The notes under the pieces are model-generated. The model was not told where the DNA came from and ran no database searches. It saw only the letters and a list, made by a program, of their open reading frames with translations. This document shows positions 10,492 to 19,505 of a DNA stretch of 40,692 nucleotides, in pieces. A program made the position numbers and the translations under genes. Location: the NCBI GenBank assembly GCA_018985225.1, contig JADGIF010000017.1:1-40692 (forward strand), in the 5' to 3' direction. Every line of letters begins with the position of its first letter. Position 1 is the stretch's first letter. Source of the DNA: Amoeboradix gromovi (taxonomy: Eukaryota > Sanchytriomycota > Sanchytriomycetes > Sanchytriales > Sanchytriaceae).

Positions 10492-11602
10492 TTACATAAT
10501 GCCTACGTCTTTAAGTGTATTGCTAACGATTGTGTCTTTGACTGCATTAAATACAACTCTAATATTGCTAAATCAAATATAAATTACTTGGTATCTGTAG
10601 CACAGGTAATATGTGGATAAATCTTCAACTTTGCCCTGTTTACGTTTGTAAATCTAGTCAATATGTATTTAGCAGCTCTAGTCACATCACTGCCACCTGA
10701 GTAATCCTCATATATCTTTTCCATGGGTGATCTATCCAGCTTCTCTTTAAATGCATCTGCCTTATTCAAAAATAGTATTAGTGATGATTTCTGGAACCAC
10801 CGAGAATTTATTACAGAATCAAAGAGAGAAATAGACTCTTGCATTCTATTTTGACTACTATCTTCCAATAAGGTCAAATCATAATCAATTAAACTGACAA
10901 AAAATATTACAGAAGTAACCGATTCGAAGCAATGAATCCATTTCTTACGTTCACTTCTTTGGCCGCCAACATCAAACATACTACGTTAATGAAGATGTAC
11001 TGGATATTTAAGCCCTGAACTCCAAATTTCGTTTCTACAATTCCAGTTGTCTTAATCCTTACTCTAAGAATGTCCTGTTCAGTAGGGATAAAGTCCTCCT
11101 CTGCAATTCTCTCTGATTCATTTATATAGTAAGGCGTAGAATCTAGCATGTAAAACTCATTTGACCTGTATAGTGCAGTTAATGCAGAACTATCAGCCCA
11201 CAGTTCCTTAATGAGTTTGGCATGCTCTTTGGTAAACCTTAGCTCATCTGTTTTTTTCATTTCTTCAAAATCTTGAAGTAACTTGTCACAAATTTGTTTA
11301 GAGTGTTCACTTGACCATCCAATTTTTAATTTGTTCGTTATCCCATCGTTCAACAGCATCATGCCAGTAAAAATATTCATAAAAATTGATGCTCTAAATG
11401 CCATTGCTTCTGGCTTCGTGTAACCATTCATATGCATGATTTTCATTTGTCGAACAATGGTGGATTTACCAGACTCACCAGAACCAAGAAGAAGTATTTT
11501 GGCTTCTTTCTTTATTAGCTCTGAATCTTTTTTTAATTCAGATTCTATGGCAGCATTTTTTTGGCGCGCTACTTTAAAATCTTTCGATTGACATGCGCCC
11601 AT
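10492..11602 (-). CDS. heterotrimeric G-protein alpha subunit 2
   Basis: Paralogue of the G-alpha at 473-1560; the spliced product is 356 aa. The N-terminus MGACQSK is a textbook myristoylation/palmitoylation site. Motifs are GSGESGKST (residues 40-48), [30 protein letters not shown] and TCATDT. Two 20-nt introns (10981-11000 and 10568-10587) interrupt the gene. The first falls between switch I and switch II and restores NIHMFDVGGQ; the second restores TCATDTNNIRVVF. Reading through either gives a frameshift or stop. TAATAAAC means the stop codon overlaps the AATAAA signal. The C-terminus, KDVGIM, differs from that of G-alpha 1 and suggests different receptor or effector coupling. Confidence 0.95.
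10568..10587 (-). other. 20-nt spliceosomal intron 2 in G-alpha 2
   Basis: Minus-strand sequence GTAATTTATATTTGATTTAG. Splicing makes AA-C (Asn) and continues into [13 protein letters not shown]. The 3' motif is TTGAT-T-TAG. It lies close to, but not at the same codon as, the G-alpha 1 intron. Confidence 0.92.
10981..11000 (-). other. 20-nt spliceosomal intron 1 in G-alpha 2
   Basis: Minus-strand sequence GTACATCTTCATTAACGTAG. Removal yields LNIHMFDVGGQ, as in the paralogue. The 3' motif is TTAAC-G-TAG. Confidence 0.93.
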
Positions 11603-11695
11603 TTGTGAAACGCCCCAATTCTCAATTTAAGCTTATATATGGCAACACCATTTTTGAGTAAGAAGACAAGGTAACAAAATTAAAGGTTTATTGAT

Positions 11696-12142
11696 TTAAA
11701 AAGTGACCCATTCCTTTGACGGTTGCTCTTCACCTTTATCTTTTTTCTTTATTATGATGTTTGATTTTAAGGTGAAATCAGTAGGTAAGTCTGACAACTT
11801 CCCCAGATCTGAGGATAAAGGAGCAGAGTTAACTGTGCCTGTTATTTTGGACATTCTCTGTTGTAGTTCCATTGCATCTCCGCGGTCCAATAAACCTAGC
11901 CCGCAAAAAAACTGCTTTCCTTGTTGATCTAACTTTACAATAAAATATCTACTTGAATCTTTAACAGATGTCAATATAGACATGCTTCTTCCATATGTTT
12001 CTCGAGTATAAGGATTGACTAGTTCAAAGTAGTTATTTTCAATTTGTAAATGACCTTCCCAAACGCAATCTAAAAAGTCTTGAGTGGAATACGCTCCATT
12101 CTTTGAATTAATCGTGAATATTTGACATTTACACGTAAACAT
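11696..12142 (-). CDS. NECAP-like clathrin adaptor accessory protein
   Basis: A 148-aa protein with the NECAP PHear domain: VWEGHLQIEN, LTSVKDSSRYFIVKL and FCGLGLLDRGDAMELQQRM match the family core (DSSRYFV...GLGF.DRGDAF). NECAPs act on clathrin-coated pits with AP-2. The last residues, EWVTF, sit where animal NECAPs carry the WVxF motif that binds the AP-2 alpha ear, and a basic-rich stretch (IIIKKKDKG) precedes them. The start ATG (12140-12142) gives a slightly short N-terminus. The stop is followed by ATCAATAAAC. It is one of several endocytosis or membrane-remodelling genes in the window (Snf7, F-BAR/SH3). Confidence 0.88.
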   Translation of the reverse strand: MFTCKCQIFTINSKNGAYSTQDFLDCVWEGHLQIENNYFELVNPYTRETYGRSMSILTSVKDSSRYFIVKLDQQGKQFFCGLGLLDRGDAMELQQRMSKITGTVNSAPLSSDLGKLSDLPTDFTLKSNIIIKKKDKGEEQPSKEWVTF

Positions 12143-12199
12143 TTCAACTGTTTCTTTGTAAGAGAATAATTACGTCGTCGCATTAATTTATTAAAGAAT

Positions 12200-12568
12200 T
12201 TATTTAAACATCTTCATTATTTCGTCACTCAACTCATTCAACCATAAAATAAAATATTTAAATCCAATAAATAGACACATAAAAACAGCAAAAACTCCTA
12301 CCAATGTGTAAGGATATAAATATATCAGTATAAACGACGTCAATAAAAGACCACTAGGAAGTGTCATTATCGCGTATTGCGTTTTGACATTATTTCTGTA
12401 TCGTTGTACCTCCAGTGGTGGAGTTTTACGTACTCTTCTAGGTCTTCTATTTGAAATATTAGGTCTTTTGGGTTCATCTTCAGGTGATTTTTCATCTAGT
12501 TTGCTTTTGGTTACTTGTGATGTACCTTGATGTATCATAGCTTCCAATCTGGAATTCAAATCGTCCAT
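12200..12568 (-). CDS. small membrane protein with two C-terminal hydrophobic segments
   Basis: A 122-aa protein of unknown function, started at the ATG at 12566-12568. The frame is open further upstream, but a longer start would overlap the divergent Snf7 gene. The N-terminal 60 residues are polar and end in a strongly basic patch (NRRPRRVRKTP). Two hydrophobic segments follow (LPSGLLLTSFILIYLYPY and LVGVFAVFMCLFIGFKYFIL), leaving a short acidic/basic tail ending EIMKMFK. The topology resembles small ER membrane proteins with a cytosolic N-terminus, but I recognise no family. AATAAA occurs about 10 nt past the stop. Only 39 bp separate this start from the Snf7 start, so they share a bidirectional promoter. 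Confidence 0.7.
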   Translation of the reverse strand: MDDLNSRLEAMIHQGTSQVTKSKLDEKSPEDEPKRPNISNRRPRRVRKTPPLEVQRYRNNVKTQYAIMTLPSGLLLTSFILIYLYPYTLVGVFAVFMCLFIGFKYFILWLNELSDEIMKMFK

Positions 12569-12607
12569 AAACTTTTCCTTTGTATCACTCCTTGAAATTC
12601 GTACTTC

Positions 12608-13209
12608 ATGCACTTGTTCGGAAGGAAACCACAACCAAAGGAATCGATCTTGAAGCTTCGTTCTACACTTGACATCATTGAAAAGAGAGAAGCTTATCTT
12701 CAAAATAAGATTAACAATGAATTAGTTGTTGCTAAACAAAATATGAACAATAAACGAGTTGCTCTAATGGCATTAAAGAGAAAAAAGCAGTATGAGCAGC
12801 AGTGGGATAAGCTTATGGGTGCCAAAATGACAATTGAACAACAAGTCTTGGTTATAGAAAATGCTCAAGTCAATTATGAAGCCATGCAGGCTATGAAGCA
12901 GGGTGCCCAATCTCTTAGCAATCTCCATAATAATATGAAAGTGGAGCAGGTTGACCAGGTGATGGATGATATTAGGGATCAAATGGATCTTGCGAATGAA
13001 ATTAGTGATGCTATTGCTCAGCCAATGATTCAAATGGATGAAGACGAGCTATTAAAAGAACTTGAAGAATTAGAGGGTACTCAGCTTGGAGAAGAACTTA
13101 CTCAAATATCCACCGTTAATGCTCCTAATACTCAATTAAAAAGTGCGTTATTACTAATGTAGCAGAGGAAGAAGAATTGGAAGAATTGAAACAGGCCATG
13201 TTGTTGTAG
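12608..13209 (+). CDS. SNF7: ESCRT-III subunit Snf7/CHMP4
   Basis: Core polymer-forming ESCRT-III subunit for membrane scission at endosomes, the nuclear envelope and cytokinesis. The spliced length is 193 aa. The N-terminus FGRKPQPKESILKLR...DIIEKREAYLQNKI matches the amphipathic start and helix 1 of Snf7. ALMALKRKKQYEQQ is the family's helix 1-2 turn. The C-terminal part is acidic, with regulatory helices. A 20-nt intron at 13143-13162 is needed to reach EEEELEELKQAMLL, the C-terminal AIM/MIM-like tail; without it the frame stops in the intron. It converges on the chitin synthase gene with 44 bp between stops. Confidence 0.93.
13143..13162 (+). other. 20-nt spliceosomal intron in Snf7
   Basis: Sequence GTGCGTTATTACTAATGTAG. 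It is the only one of the six introns here starting GTG rather than GTA. The 3' motif CTAAT-G-TAG gives the best branch site. Removal keeps the acidic C-terminal tail in frame. Confidence 0.9.
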
Positions 13210-13253
13210 CAGTGTATATCCAGTAAATATTTTGATTGTTAATTATAAATAAT

Positions 13254-16200
13254 TTACTTCTTGCTGATCATCATATCAATGATCTGATTAATCTCTTGTT
13301 TCCTGTAATCCAAATTACTCTGAAATAACTTACTTAGTTCATTCCTAATGTCTTTTTTAGAAGTACTCGTTAGATCACACATAGTCATGATTCTCTGTAT
13401 TTCTTGGACCAATTCTGCGTGTGTTGGTACTAAATCATTCATAGTCTGTGGTGCGAATGAAACGTCACTTTGAACATACCCTGCCTCGCTTACTGGATAC
13501 ACTGGTGGTTGAATGTCAAACATAGATCCACGTGGGTCTACGATAGAATATCTCTGGTTCTCCATTATCGGCATGCCGCTAACCACCGATCCCTCGTAAT
13601 CGGGATATAATGTCATACCTGATTGTCTGTTCATATCCATTTGTGAATAAACTGATTGCCTATTCTCATACACCTGGCTGACCTGAGTTTTACTTTCTTC
13701 CTCATCCCACAACTGACGTTCGTAGTCGCTAAACTTCTTGTGTGGTATTTGTTGTATATCAAACACCTCATTATCCCTTGTATGTATTTGCTGCTTACTT
13801 CCCTCTCCAATCACTATTCTTGTATTTCCCCAGCTAAAATCATCCATGTGCCAGAAACTGTAAATAGGTATGGCAAATCCAAAAAGTGGAAGGGCCAACA
13901 GATAAACAAACATCCAAAGAATATGCTGCCATTGTCTTCTTACTATGAATATTATGATTTGCAGTCCGTAAATTGCAGCCAACATTATTAATGATATCAA
14001 TGGGAACGACTGGCTATTTCTAGTGATTAAACCATATATAACATACCCTATTAAATAGAACAGATACAAAACAGTAGCAGGTTGTATAATTGTACCAAAC
14101 AAGTCAAGAAACACAAAGAATCTCATTGAGAATATACAAAACCCACACATATTATTCAATGTTAATAATTCGAACAGGTTATGTATGGTTGAATTGATCC
14201 AACGACGTCTTTGGGATAACAATACACTCCACGACTCTGGCACATGAGTGTGACATATCGCATCCGGGGTGAAAGTTGTCTTCATCTTAGAAAAGTTTTT
14301 CAACATCAAAGTTGTCAAGTATCTATCTTCACCCAAAGACAACAAGTTCTTTTTGTGCAGAGTATCCAAGTTTGTGTCGCTGTAACTATCAATGATGCTA
14401 TCATGTATTAACAGTGGCTGATTTTTAATTGGAGATCTTAGTCTGTACATGCAGAAACAGCCAGGTAGACACGTGACTGTACCAAACATGCCTTCAAATG
14501 CTTTTGCTAGATGGTGACTGATAAAGTATTCGTATGGTTGAATCATTGTAGTCATTGATGCTTCTTCATTTGCCAATCGAGTTTCACCACAAGTTCCAAC
14601 AACCATTTTATCGTTGGCCATTGTAGCAACCATTCTATTTAAAGATAATTGATTAACAATCGTGTCAGCATCCACGTAAAACAGAAATTCATAAAAACTA
14701 GGATCTACTCCAATCACATTCTTCATTTGATGGTACATTTCTAGTTCTAATGGAGATTGCTGTCTGTCAAAGAAAACTCTATTCAGGAATCGCATTAATA
14801 TGATTTGTGAATCTCTTTTACCCCTGTTACCAGGTTTAATCTTTTCACTTGGCTTACCTACTTTGACTATAACCAGGTATGGTACTAAGTGACCCGCATG
14901 TTCATATAGCCCACTATACACCTTTGCCATATTGTGCTGCCTACTTCCCTCTCCAACGCTCTGAAATGATAAAGGTTCAGGGTCTAGATTAGGATCGACT
15001 CCTAATATATCCAAAACTATTCTAGGTGTCGGTCTATCGTTACCACTTCCTATAATCATACCGTCACACACTATAAACAATAGTTTGCGTTTGTCGTCGT
15101 ACTTTAACTCAGCTAATGAATCAATAGTACGCTTTAGACTATCCTCTCCTTCTGTATAACAAGGTACTTGCAGTATAACAAACTTGTCATGGTCCTCAGG
15201 ATCACTACCGGTTCTTAAAGGTAAAGCTGCTAAGAATTTCACACCGATTGTTATCACTATCAGAGCGGATGCAAATATCAACAACATGCTAGTAAACACA
15301 CATTTAAATGATTTAGATTCGTCAACCTTTCCTGCTGTAAAAAGATTATTAAAACAATCCCTTAGATCGGGGTCATTTTCCCAAATATTCATAAATTCAC
15401 TGTCATCTATTAAATCACCACCAAAGTTACGAGCAATTATTCCTATAACATCACTTAAGAATTGCATTTGGCTAGTCGTGGCTGCTTCCGTATAAACTGT
15501 GAAGTCATAGACTCTGCTGCCCAAGATTACCATATTTCTAGCATCTTTGTCAGCCATTGCAAAGCTACGTACCTCATCTCTGCTAAACCCGAGTTGTCCT
15601 ACCACCTTGTACGCATCCTGTAGAAATGGTTCCATAATGGTTGCTTCGCCAACCCCCATTCCACCGTTCTTGCTAGCATCTTTATAAAATGCCTTGTGGC
15701 TAGCTCTGATATCTGGTCTAATGAGCGCCAGCTTTGCTGCTCTTATCAACTGAAAGTCGTAATTTGCTTTTGCACAAAATCCACCAGGTGATCTTCTGAA
15801 TGCTTCGGTAATATCCTGACCTGCATATGAGTCAACTAGCTGAGTAAATGGATGCTTTGCAGGATCTAGCTGTTTGAATGTCTGAATGTTGTACACTGCG
15901 CCATAAATAGATGTCAACGGATAATCATCCGACGTTTTAAATTGCAATGACGCATAAGGAATTATTTTACCCGGCGGACAAACGATGGGAGCTATTCCTA
16001 CTATGAAAAACAGAGATATTGCACTCAACCAGAATATTATAATGCAAAGCGCTACTTTCTCCCTCCATGCCAGTTTGATATCCTTTCGTTTGCTTCCTGT
16101 ACATATGCAGAATGACGGAATAAGCCATGTCAAGGCATACACACAACAGAGCCATTTTCTTCTTGTCGAGGACACTTTCTCTTCAACCACATCATAGACG

Positions 16201-18524
16201 CCTGCTTGGTTTATATGATCGTGCACTTGTAGACCCTTGTTATCATCGTGATCACCTAACTCTCTGAATCCGTCAGTTAATGCTACAGTTGATCGTATAT
16301 CGTCCAATGATTCCTCTTCCTCTAGTTCAACAAAAGATCTATGAGCATCAAAACTCATCTCTGATTGGTTGCCATCCATATCTACTGCACTCTTTCTTTT
16401 ACTGCTCTCCTGCTTTCTAATTGGGTCCTCAAAGTATCTCCAACCTGATTCTGTGCAATGTACAAACTCATGTCCAATAAATATTTGAGATTGCAGCAAC
16501 TCTAAACTTGATAAGCAATGGTTTATACTCTGTCTACTATCACCCATTGGCATAATGTACTCTGAGTATCGATTAGCAAACTCGTCTAGAGGTATTTGCA
16601 CCGTGAATGGCACTATAGCCTTTTGCTCTTGCTGAATTAAATCTGCTATCCTTAATGATTTCAGTTGTTGCTTCACTCTATAGTCATCAAAGACGTCTGC
16701 TCGTGGCTCATCACTTGGTGCTATGCAGAATATGTACCAAGGATTGGTAGTCTCCAAAGTTGTTAGTACATCTTCCAATGATCCTAGCAGCTCTGTTAGC
16801 ACTGTAGGATCGCTTTTTGTTGCAAGCCCCTTCTTCCTTCTGACACTAGGAGTTCTAACCGGTCTGCTTCCTCCAAAACCCCCAACAATAGTCTTTTCGC
16901 TTCTTGGATGGAACTTGGCACTTAAAAGCTTGTCTTGAAAGAGATCGCTGACAAAAGAGGATGGATTGTTTTTGAATAGACTAATGAAATCTGCAGAAAT
17001 CATTTCCTGATTCTTGGCAATGAATTCATTGCATTCATAAATCACGCTACCGCAGTAATGGTCTACTCCAAATCTGTTGGCCATTTCAGCGTGTAAATAG
17101 CCATTAGATTTCTGATGATGCTTGTGAATTAAATCAATCAAGTCGTGCACTGTCTTTTCAGGATGGTTCCTTCTCGTTTCTTGATTTATCAAATGAATAA
17201 TTCCATTCTCTTGATTGTTTAGCAAGTCCAAAACCTGCTTATTGTGCGCCAATATGTCTTTAACCTCCAAAGGATACCCATCTTTGTTCAACTTGTTATA
17301 AGAATCCATAAGATTCGTCCAAATGAAGTTGACAATGGTCTCGTTGGTCTCATTAACACAGAAATCGTAGAACTTGGATGTTTTGGTCTCTTTATGACCA
17401 GTGAAGTTTAAGATACCAATGATATTTGCAAACTCACTTCTACATAGTCGATGGTTGATGGCTTCTACAATCCAAGTAAATAGCAGACCATATAGAGTTT
17501 TAGACATTTGATCCCTGTGAGACCTAGCACCTTGAGCATTCAAGAACTTTGTGTAGACATCTTTACCCGAAATAGCAGCAGAGGTTGTTATTGTAACTTC
17601 CAAGTCATTCTGGTCAATTTCTAACAGCGTAGAAATGATAACCAGCACATCAGGATTTCTTATTGAGCATTGCAAATCGGAATGGTCAGTAGCGTCATCA
17701 AACTCCAGCCTGCTTAGATGTAAAATGGCTGATAGTAGTTGCCAAATCTTCAACTGAGTTTTTTTACCCATTCCAATAGATTTCATCGATGCTTTTAGGT
17801 CTTCAAATCTTAGCTGATCATCCCATTTCGGTATTTCCATAATGCCTCCCGTTAAGCAAGGATACTGATCTGCAGCTAATAAATGACAATGTTCCTTGAT
17901 ATCGCTGTCAGCGCCTTTTAAAAGATAATAAAAAGCGTGGAAAGTTCTTTCTTGTTTCTTTAAATCAACCAGTCTATCCTTGTCCAATAAATAATCCAAC
18001 ACTTTCATTCCAATCATTTTGCCGCGCTCATTAAACTGGAGTTCAGAAAACATTCCAAAACGAGAACTATCTACATCTTCGGGTGATTTGGCATTGCCAA
18101 AGGCTTCAAGAACCGCTAATGCGGCCATGACTCTATTATGAATTTTGTTGTCTTTCTTAGAATTGCCAGAAATTGCACATAACTGACGCAAGACTGCATT
18201 TAATTGCAAAGACTGACCGGATCCACTATCACCAGTTAGAATTATGGACTGGTCTTTCTTTAATCTACGAAGGTGCAGATATGCATTGTTTGCAATTGCA
18301 TAAACATGTGGGTCAACCTTGGCCTCGCTGTTTTTGTAGTTTTTAAAGTACCTTTTTTGCTCCTTTTCACTGAACAAAGCATCAACATATTTGTGTGGAT
18401 GCATAGCAATCATTGAAGAGCCGAGCTCAGTGTAAATGTCATCCTGGAAAAACCGTTGCTTTAAAACATCAACTGCCTCTGAGGCAGGAGCAGAAGATAA
18501 ATTCCTTGGTGTTATTGAAGACAT
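13254..18524 (-). CDS. chitin synthase with N-terminal myosin-like motor and C-terminal DEK_C domain
   Basis: A 1,756-aa cell-wall enzyme that polymerises GlcNAc from UDP-GlcNAc at the plasma membrane, with the class V/VII (division II) fungal architecture. Residues ~1-700 are a myosin-motor-like region. Its P-loop reads GDSGSGQS (about 98-105) where active myosins have GESGAGKT/S, so the nucleotide lysine is replaced and motor activity is doubtful. Next come a linker, two hydrophobic segments (IIIFWLSAISLFFIVGIAPI and a later one), a cytochrome-b5-like stretch, and the GT2 core with LFYVDADT, EDRYLT and QRRRW (near 14200). Several TM helices follow, then a DEK_C domain (STSKKDIRNELS...). The open frame runs 39 bp further upstream without an ATG, so Met at 18522-18524 is chosen. 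No introns are needed over 5.3 kb. Confidence 0.95.
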   Translation of the reverse strand: MSSITPRNLSSAPASEAVDVLKQRFFQDDIYTELGSSMIAMHPHKYVDALFSEKEQKRYFKNYKNSEAKVDPHVYAIANNAYLHLRRLKKDQSIILTGDSGSGQSLQLNAVLRQLCAISGNSKKDNKIHNRVMAALAVLEAFGNAKSPEDVDSSRFGMFSELQFNERGKMIGMKVLDYLLDKDRLVDLKKQERTFHAFYYLLKGADSDIKEHCHLLAADQYPCLTGGIMEIPKWDDQLRFEDLKASMKSIGMGKKTQLKIWQLLSAILHLSRLEFDDATDHSDLQCSIRNPDVLVIISTLLEIDQNDLEVTITTSAAISGKDVYTKFLNAQGARSHRDQMSKTLYGLLFTWIVEAINHRLCRSEFANIIGILNFTGHKETKTSKFYDFCVNETNETIVNFIWTNLMDSYNKLNKDGYPLEVKDILAHNKQVLDLLNNQENGIIHLINQETRRNHPEKTVHDLIDLIHKHHQKSNGYLHAEMANRFGVDHYCGSVIYECNEFIAKNQEMISADFISLFKNNPSSFVSDLFQDKLLSAKFHPRSEKTIVGGFGGSRPVRTPSVRRKKGLATKSDPTVLTELLGSLEDVLTTLETTNPWYIFCIAPSDEPRADVFDDYRVKQQLKSLRIADLIQQEQKAIVPFTVQIPLDEFANRYSEYIMPMGDSRQSINHCLSSLELLQSQIFIGHEFVHCTESGWRYFEDPIRKQESSKRKSAVDMDGNQSEMSFDAHRSFVELEEEESLDDIRSTVALTDGFRELGDHDDNKGLQVHDHINQAGVYDVVEEKVSSTRRKWLCCVYALTWLIPSFCICTGSKRKDIKLAWREKVALCIIIFWLSAISLFFIVGIAPIVCPPGKIIPYASLQFKTSDDYPLTSIYGAVYNIQTFKQLDPAKHPFTQLVDSYAGQDITEAFRRSPGGFCAKANYDFQLIRAAKLALIRPDIRASHKAFYKDASKNGGMGVGEATIMEPFLQDAYKVVGQLGFSRDEVRSFAMADKDARNMVILGSRVYDFTVYTEAATTSQMQFLSDVIGIIARNFGGDLIDDSEFMNIWENDPDLRDCFNNLFTAGKVDESKSFKCVFTSMLLIFASALIVITIGVKFLAALPLRTGSDPEDHDKFVILQVPCYTEGEDSLKRTIDSLAELKYDDKRKLLFIVCDGMIIGSGNDRPTPRIVLDILGVDPNLDPEPLSFQSVGEGSRQHNMAKVYSGLYEHAGHLVPYLVIVKVGKPSEKIKPGNRGKRDSQIILMRFLNRVFFDRQQSPLELEMYHQMKNVIGVDPSFYEFLFYVDADTIVNQLSLNRMVATMANDKMVVGTCGETRLANEEASMTTMIQPYEYFISHHLAKAFEGMFGTVTCLPGCFCMYRLRSPIKNQPLLIHDSIIDSYSDTNLDTLHKKNLLSLGEDRYLTTLMLKNFSKMKTTFTPDAICHTHVPESWSVLLSQRRRWINSTIHNLFELLTLNNMCGFCIFSMRFFVFLDLFGTIIQPATVLYLFYLIGYVIYGLITRNSQSFPLISLIMLAAIYGLQIIIFIVRRQWQHILWMFVYLLALPLFGFAIPIYSFWHMDDFSWGNTRIVIGEGSKQQIHTRDNEVFDIQQIPHKKFSDYERQLWDEEESKTQVSQVYENRQSVYSQMDMNRQSGMTLYPDYEGSVVSGMPIMENQRYSIVDPRGSMFDIQPPVYPVSEAGYVQSDVSFAPQTMNDLVPTHAELVQEIQRIMTMCDLTSTSKKDIRNELSKLFQSNLDYRKQEINQIIDMMISKK

Positions 18525-18618
18525 TAGTTGTTGAAGAGGTGGGAACTTAATAAAAATACCCAAAAATTACTGTTAGGCCAATCAAGTTACACTAATCACT
18601 TCTTACCAATGATTAAAA

Positions 18619-18783
18619 ATGTTTGCATTAATTTATAGATCTTTGATTCATATCAGCAAGCCTATATTAAGAGATAGCTTGTTGAAACCTAGTGCCTCTA
18701 TCAACTTTCATTTTGATATTTCAAGCAATGCTACCGACCTTGCAAATATTTCTGTACTTTTGAGAGCCTTTTATGTTACCTAG
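18619..18783 (+). CDS. small hypothetical protein (54 aa), possibly frameshifted
   Basis: An ATG-initiated 54-aa frame with a basic, hydrophobic N-terminus (MFALIYRSLIHISKPILR) that would suit a mitochondrial presequence. Its stop, TAG-AATAAAC, carries the polyadenylation signal seen after most genes here. A second frame overlapping its end continues as HVYQKSKTFASEDLVEIDRR to about 18870, so the real gene may be longer and broken by one indel or joined by an intron I cannot place. No family is recognised. Confidence 0.3.
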   Translation: MFALIYRSLIHISKPILRDSLLKPSASINFHFDISSNATDLANISVLLRAFYVT

Positions 18784-18879
18784 AATAAACCACATAACAG
18801 AATATTCGCATGTTTATCAGAAGTCCAAGACCTTTGCATCAGAAGATTTAGTAGAAATTGATCGTAGATAACATAACAT

Positions 18880-19320
18880 TTATGAGATTTTCTATCAAAC
18901 TAGCAAACTTTTGAGACAGCCTCTGTAAAAGCCCTAAATACTCAATTTTCACCAAAATATTAAAAATGGTGGTTTCTGTGTTACCAAGACTTGATCTAAC
19001 TAAAAATCAGGGTGTCAGGATCATGTGACCACCTATATGTTAATTGGCTTTGGGCAGATGAGCTTTTGAAGTAAAATTTGTACTTTCAAATGAAAAAATT
19101 GAACTAATTTCATATAAAATTTACTCTGACGACTTGATCTTATACTTGTTTATCCGATGTGTCTTAATCCCTTGTAATTCGTTTTTAACTACATCGCCCA
19201 ACTTTTGGCGAATATGTACCAATCAGTTCATTTCACATTGGAGTACATAACGACGAAAACATCAATTTATTGGAACTCTATCTTGTCGTGTTCAAAAGAA
19301 ATAAGAATTTGAATTAAGCC
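18880..19320 (+). pseudogene. decayed coding stretch of unknown origin
   Basis: This fills the gap between the small ORF and the Fic unit. Plus-strand frames from about 19065 (EVKFVLSNEKIELISYKIYS) and about 19195-19315 (TFGEYVPISSFHIGVHNDEN, then LLELYLVVFKRNKNLN) have coding-like composition but are separated by a frameshift and stops. I do not recognise the family. It could be a transposon ORF or a lost gene. Confidence 0.3.
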
Positions 19321-19459
19321 AAAAAAATATCATGTATTCAGAATACACCTCATCTTGTTTAACAGCTGCTTTAAAAACATTGTTTTATATCTCGATCAAT
19401 AGCTTTTGATCTTCTATTCTTATTTCAAATTACAGCCTCGAAAGTTCCAAAACTGCATT

Positions 19460-19490
19460 TGGGACACCAAATATAAAAACTAGACCAAGT
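19460..19490 (+). repeat. transposon-end motif, copy 1
   Basis: TGGGACACCAAATATAAAAA followed by CTAGACCAAGT, ending 15 bp from the Fic stop codon. Inverted partner at 21222-21247. Confidence 0.75.
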
Positions 19491-19505
19491 GTAATTGATT
19501 GCCAT

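Noticed and set aside
12569-12703. Longer N-terminus for the two-TM protein, overlapping Snf7
   Set aside because: It would overlap 96 bp of the Snf7 coding exon on the opposite strand; the internal ATG at 12566-12568 removes the overlap.
18525-18563. Upstream extension of the chitin synthase
   Set aside because: The frame is open but begins with TTG, not ATG; the first ATG is at 18522-18524.
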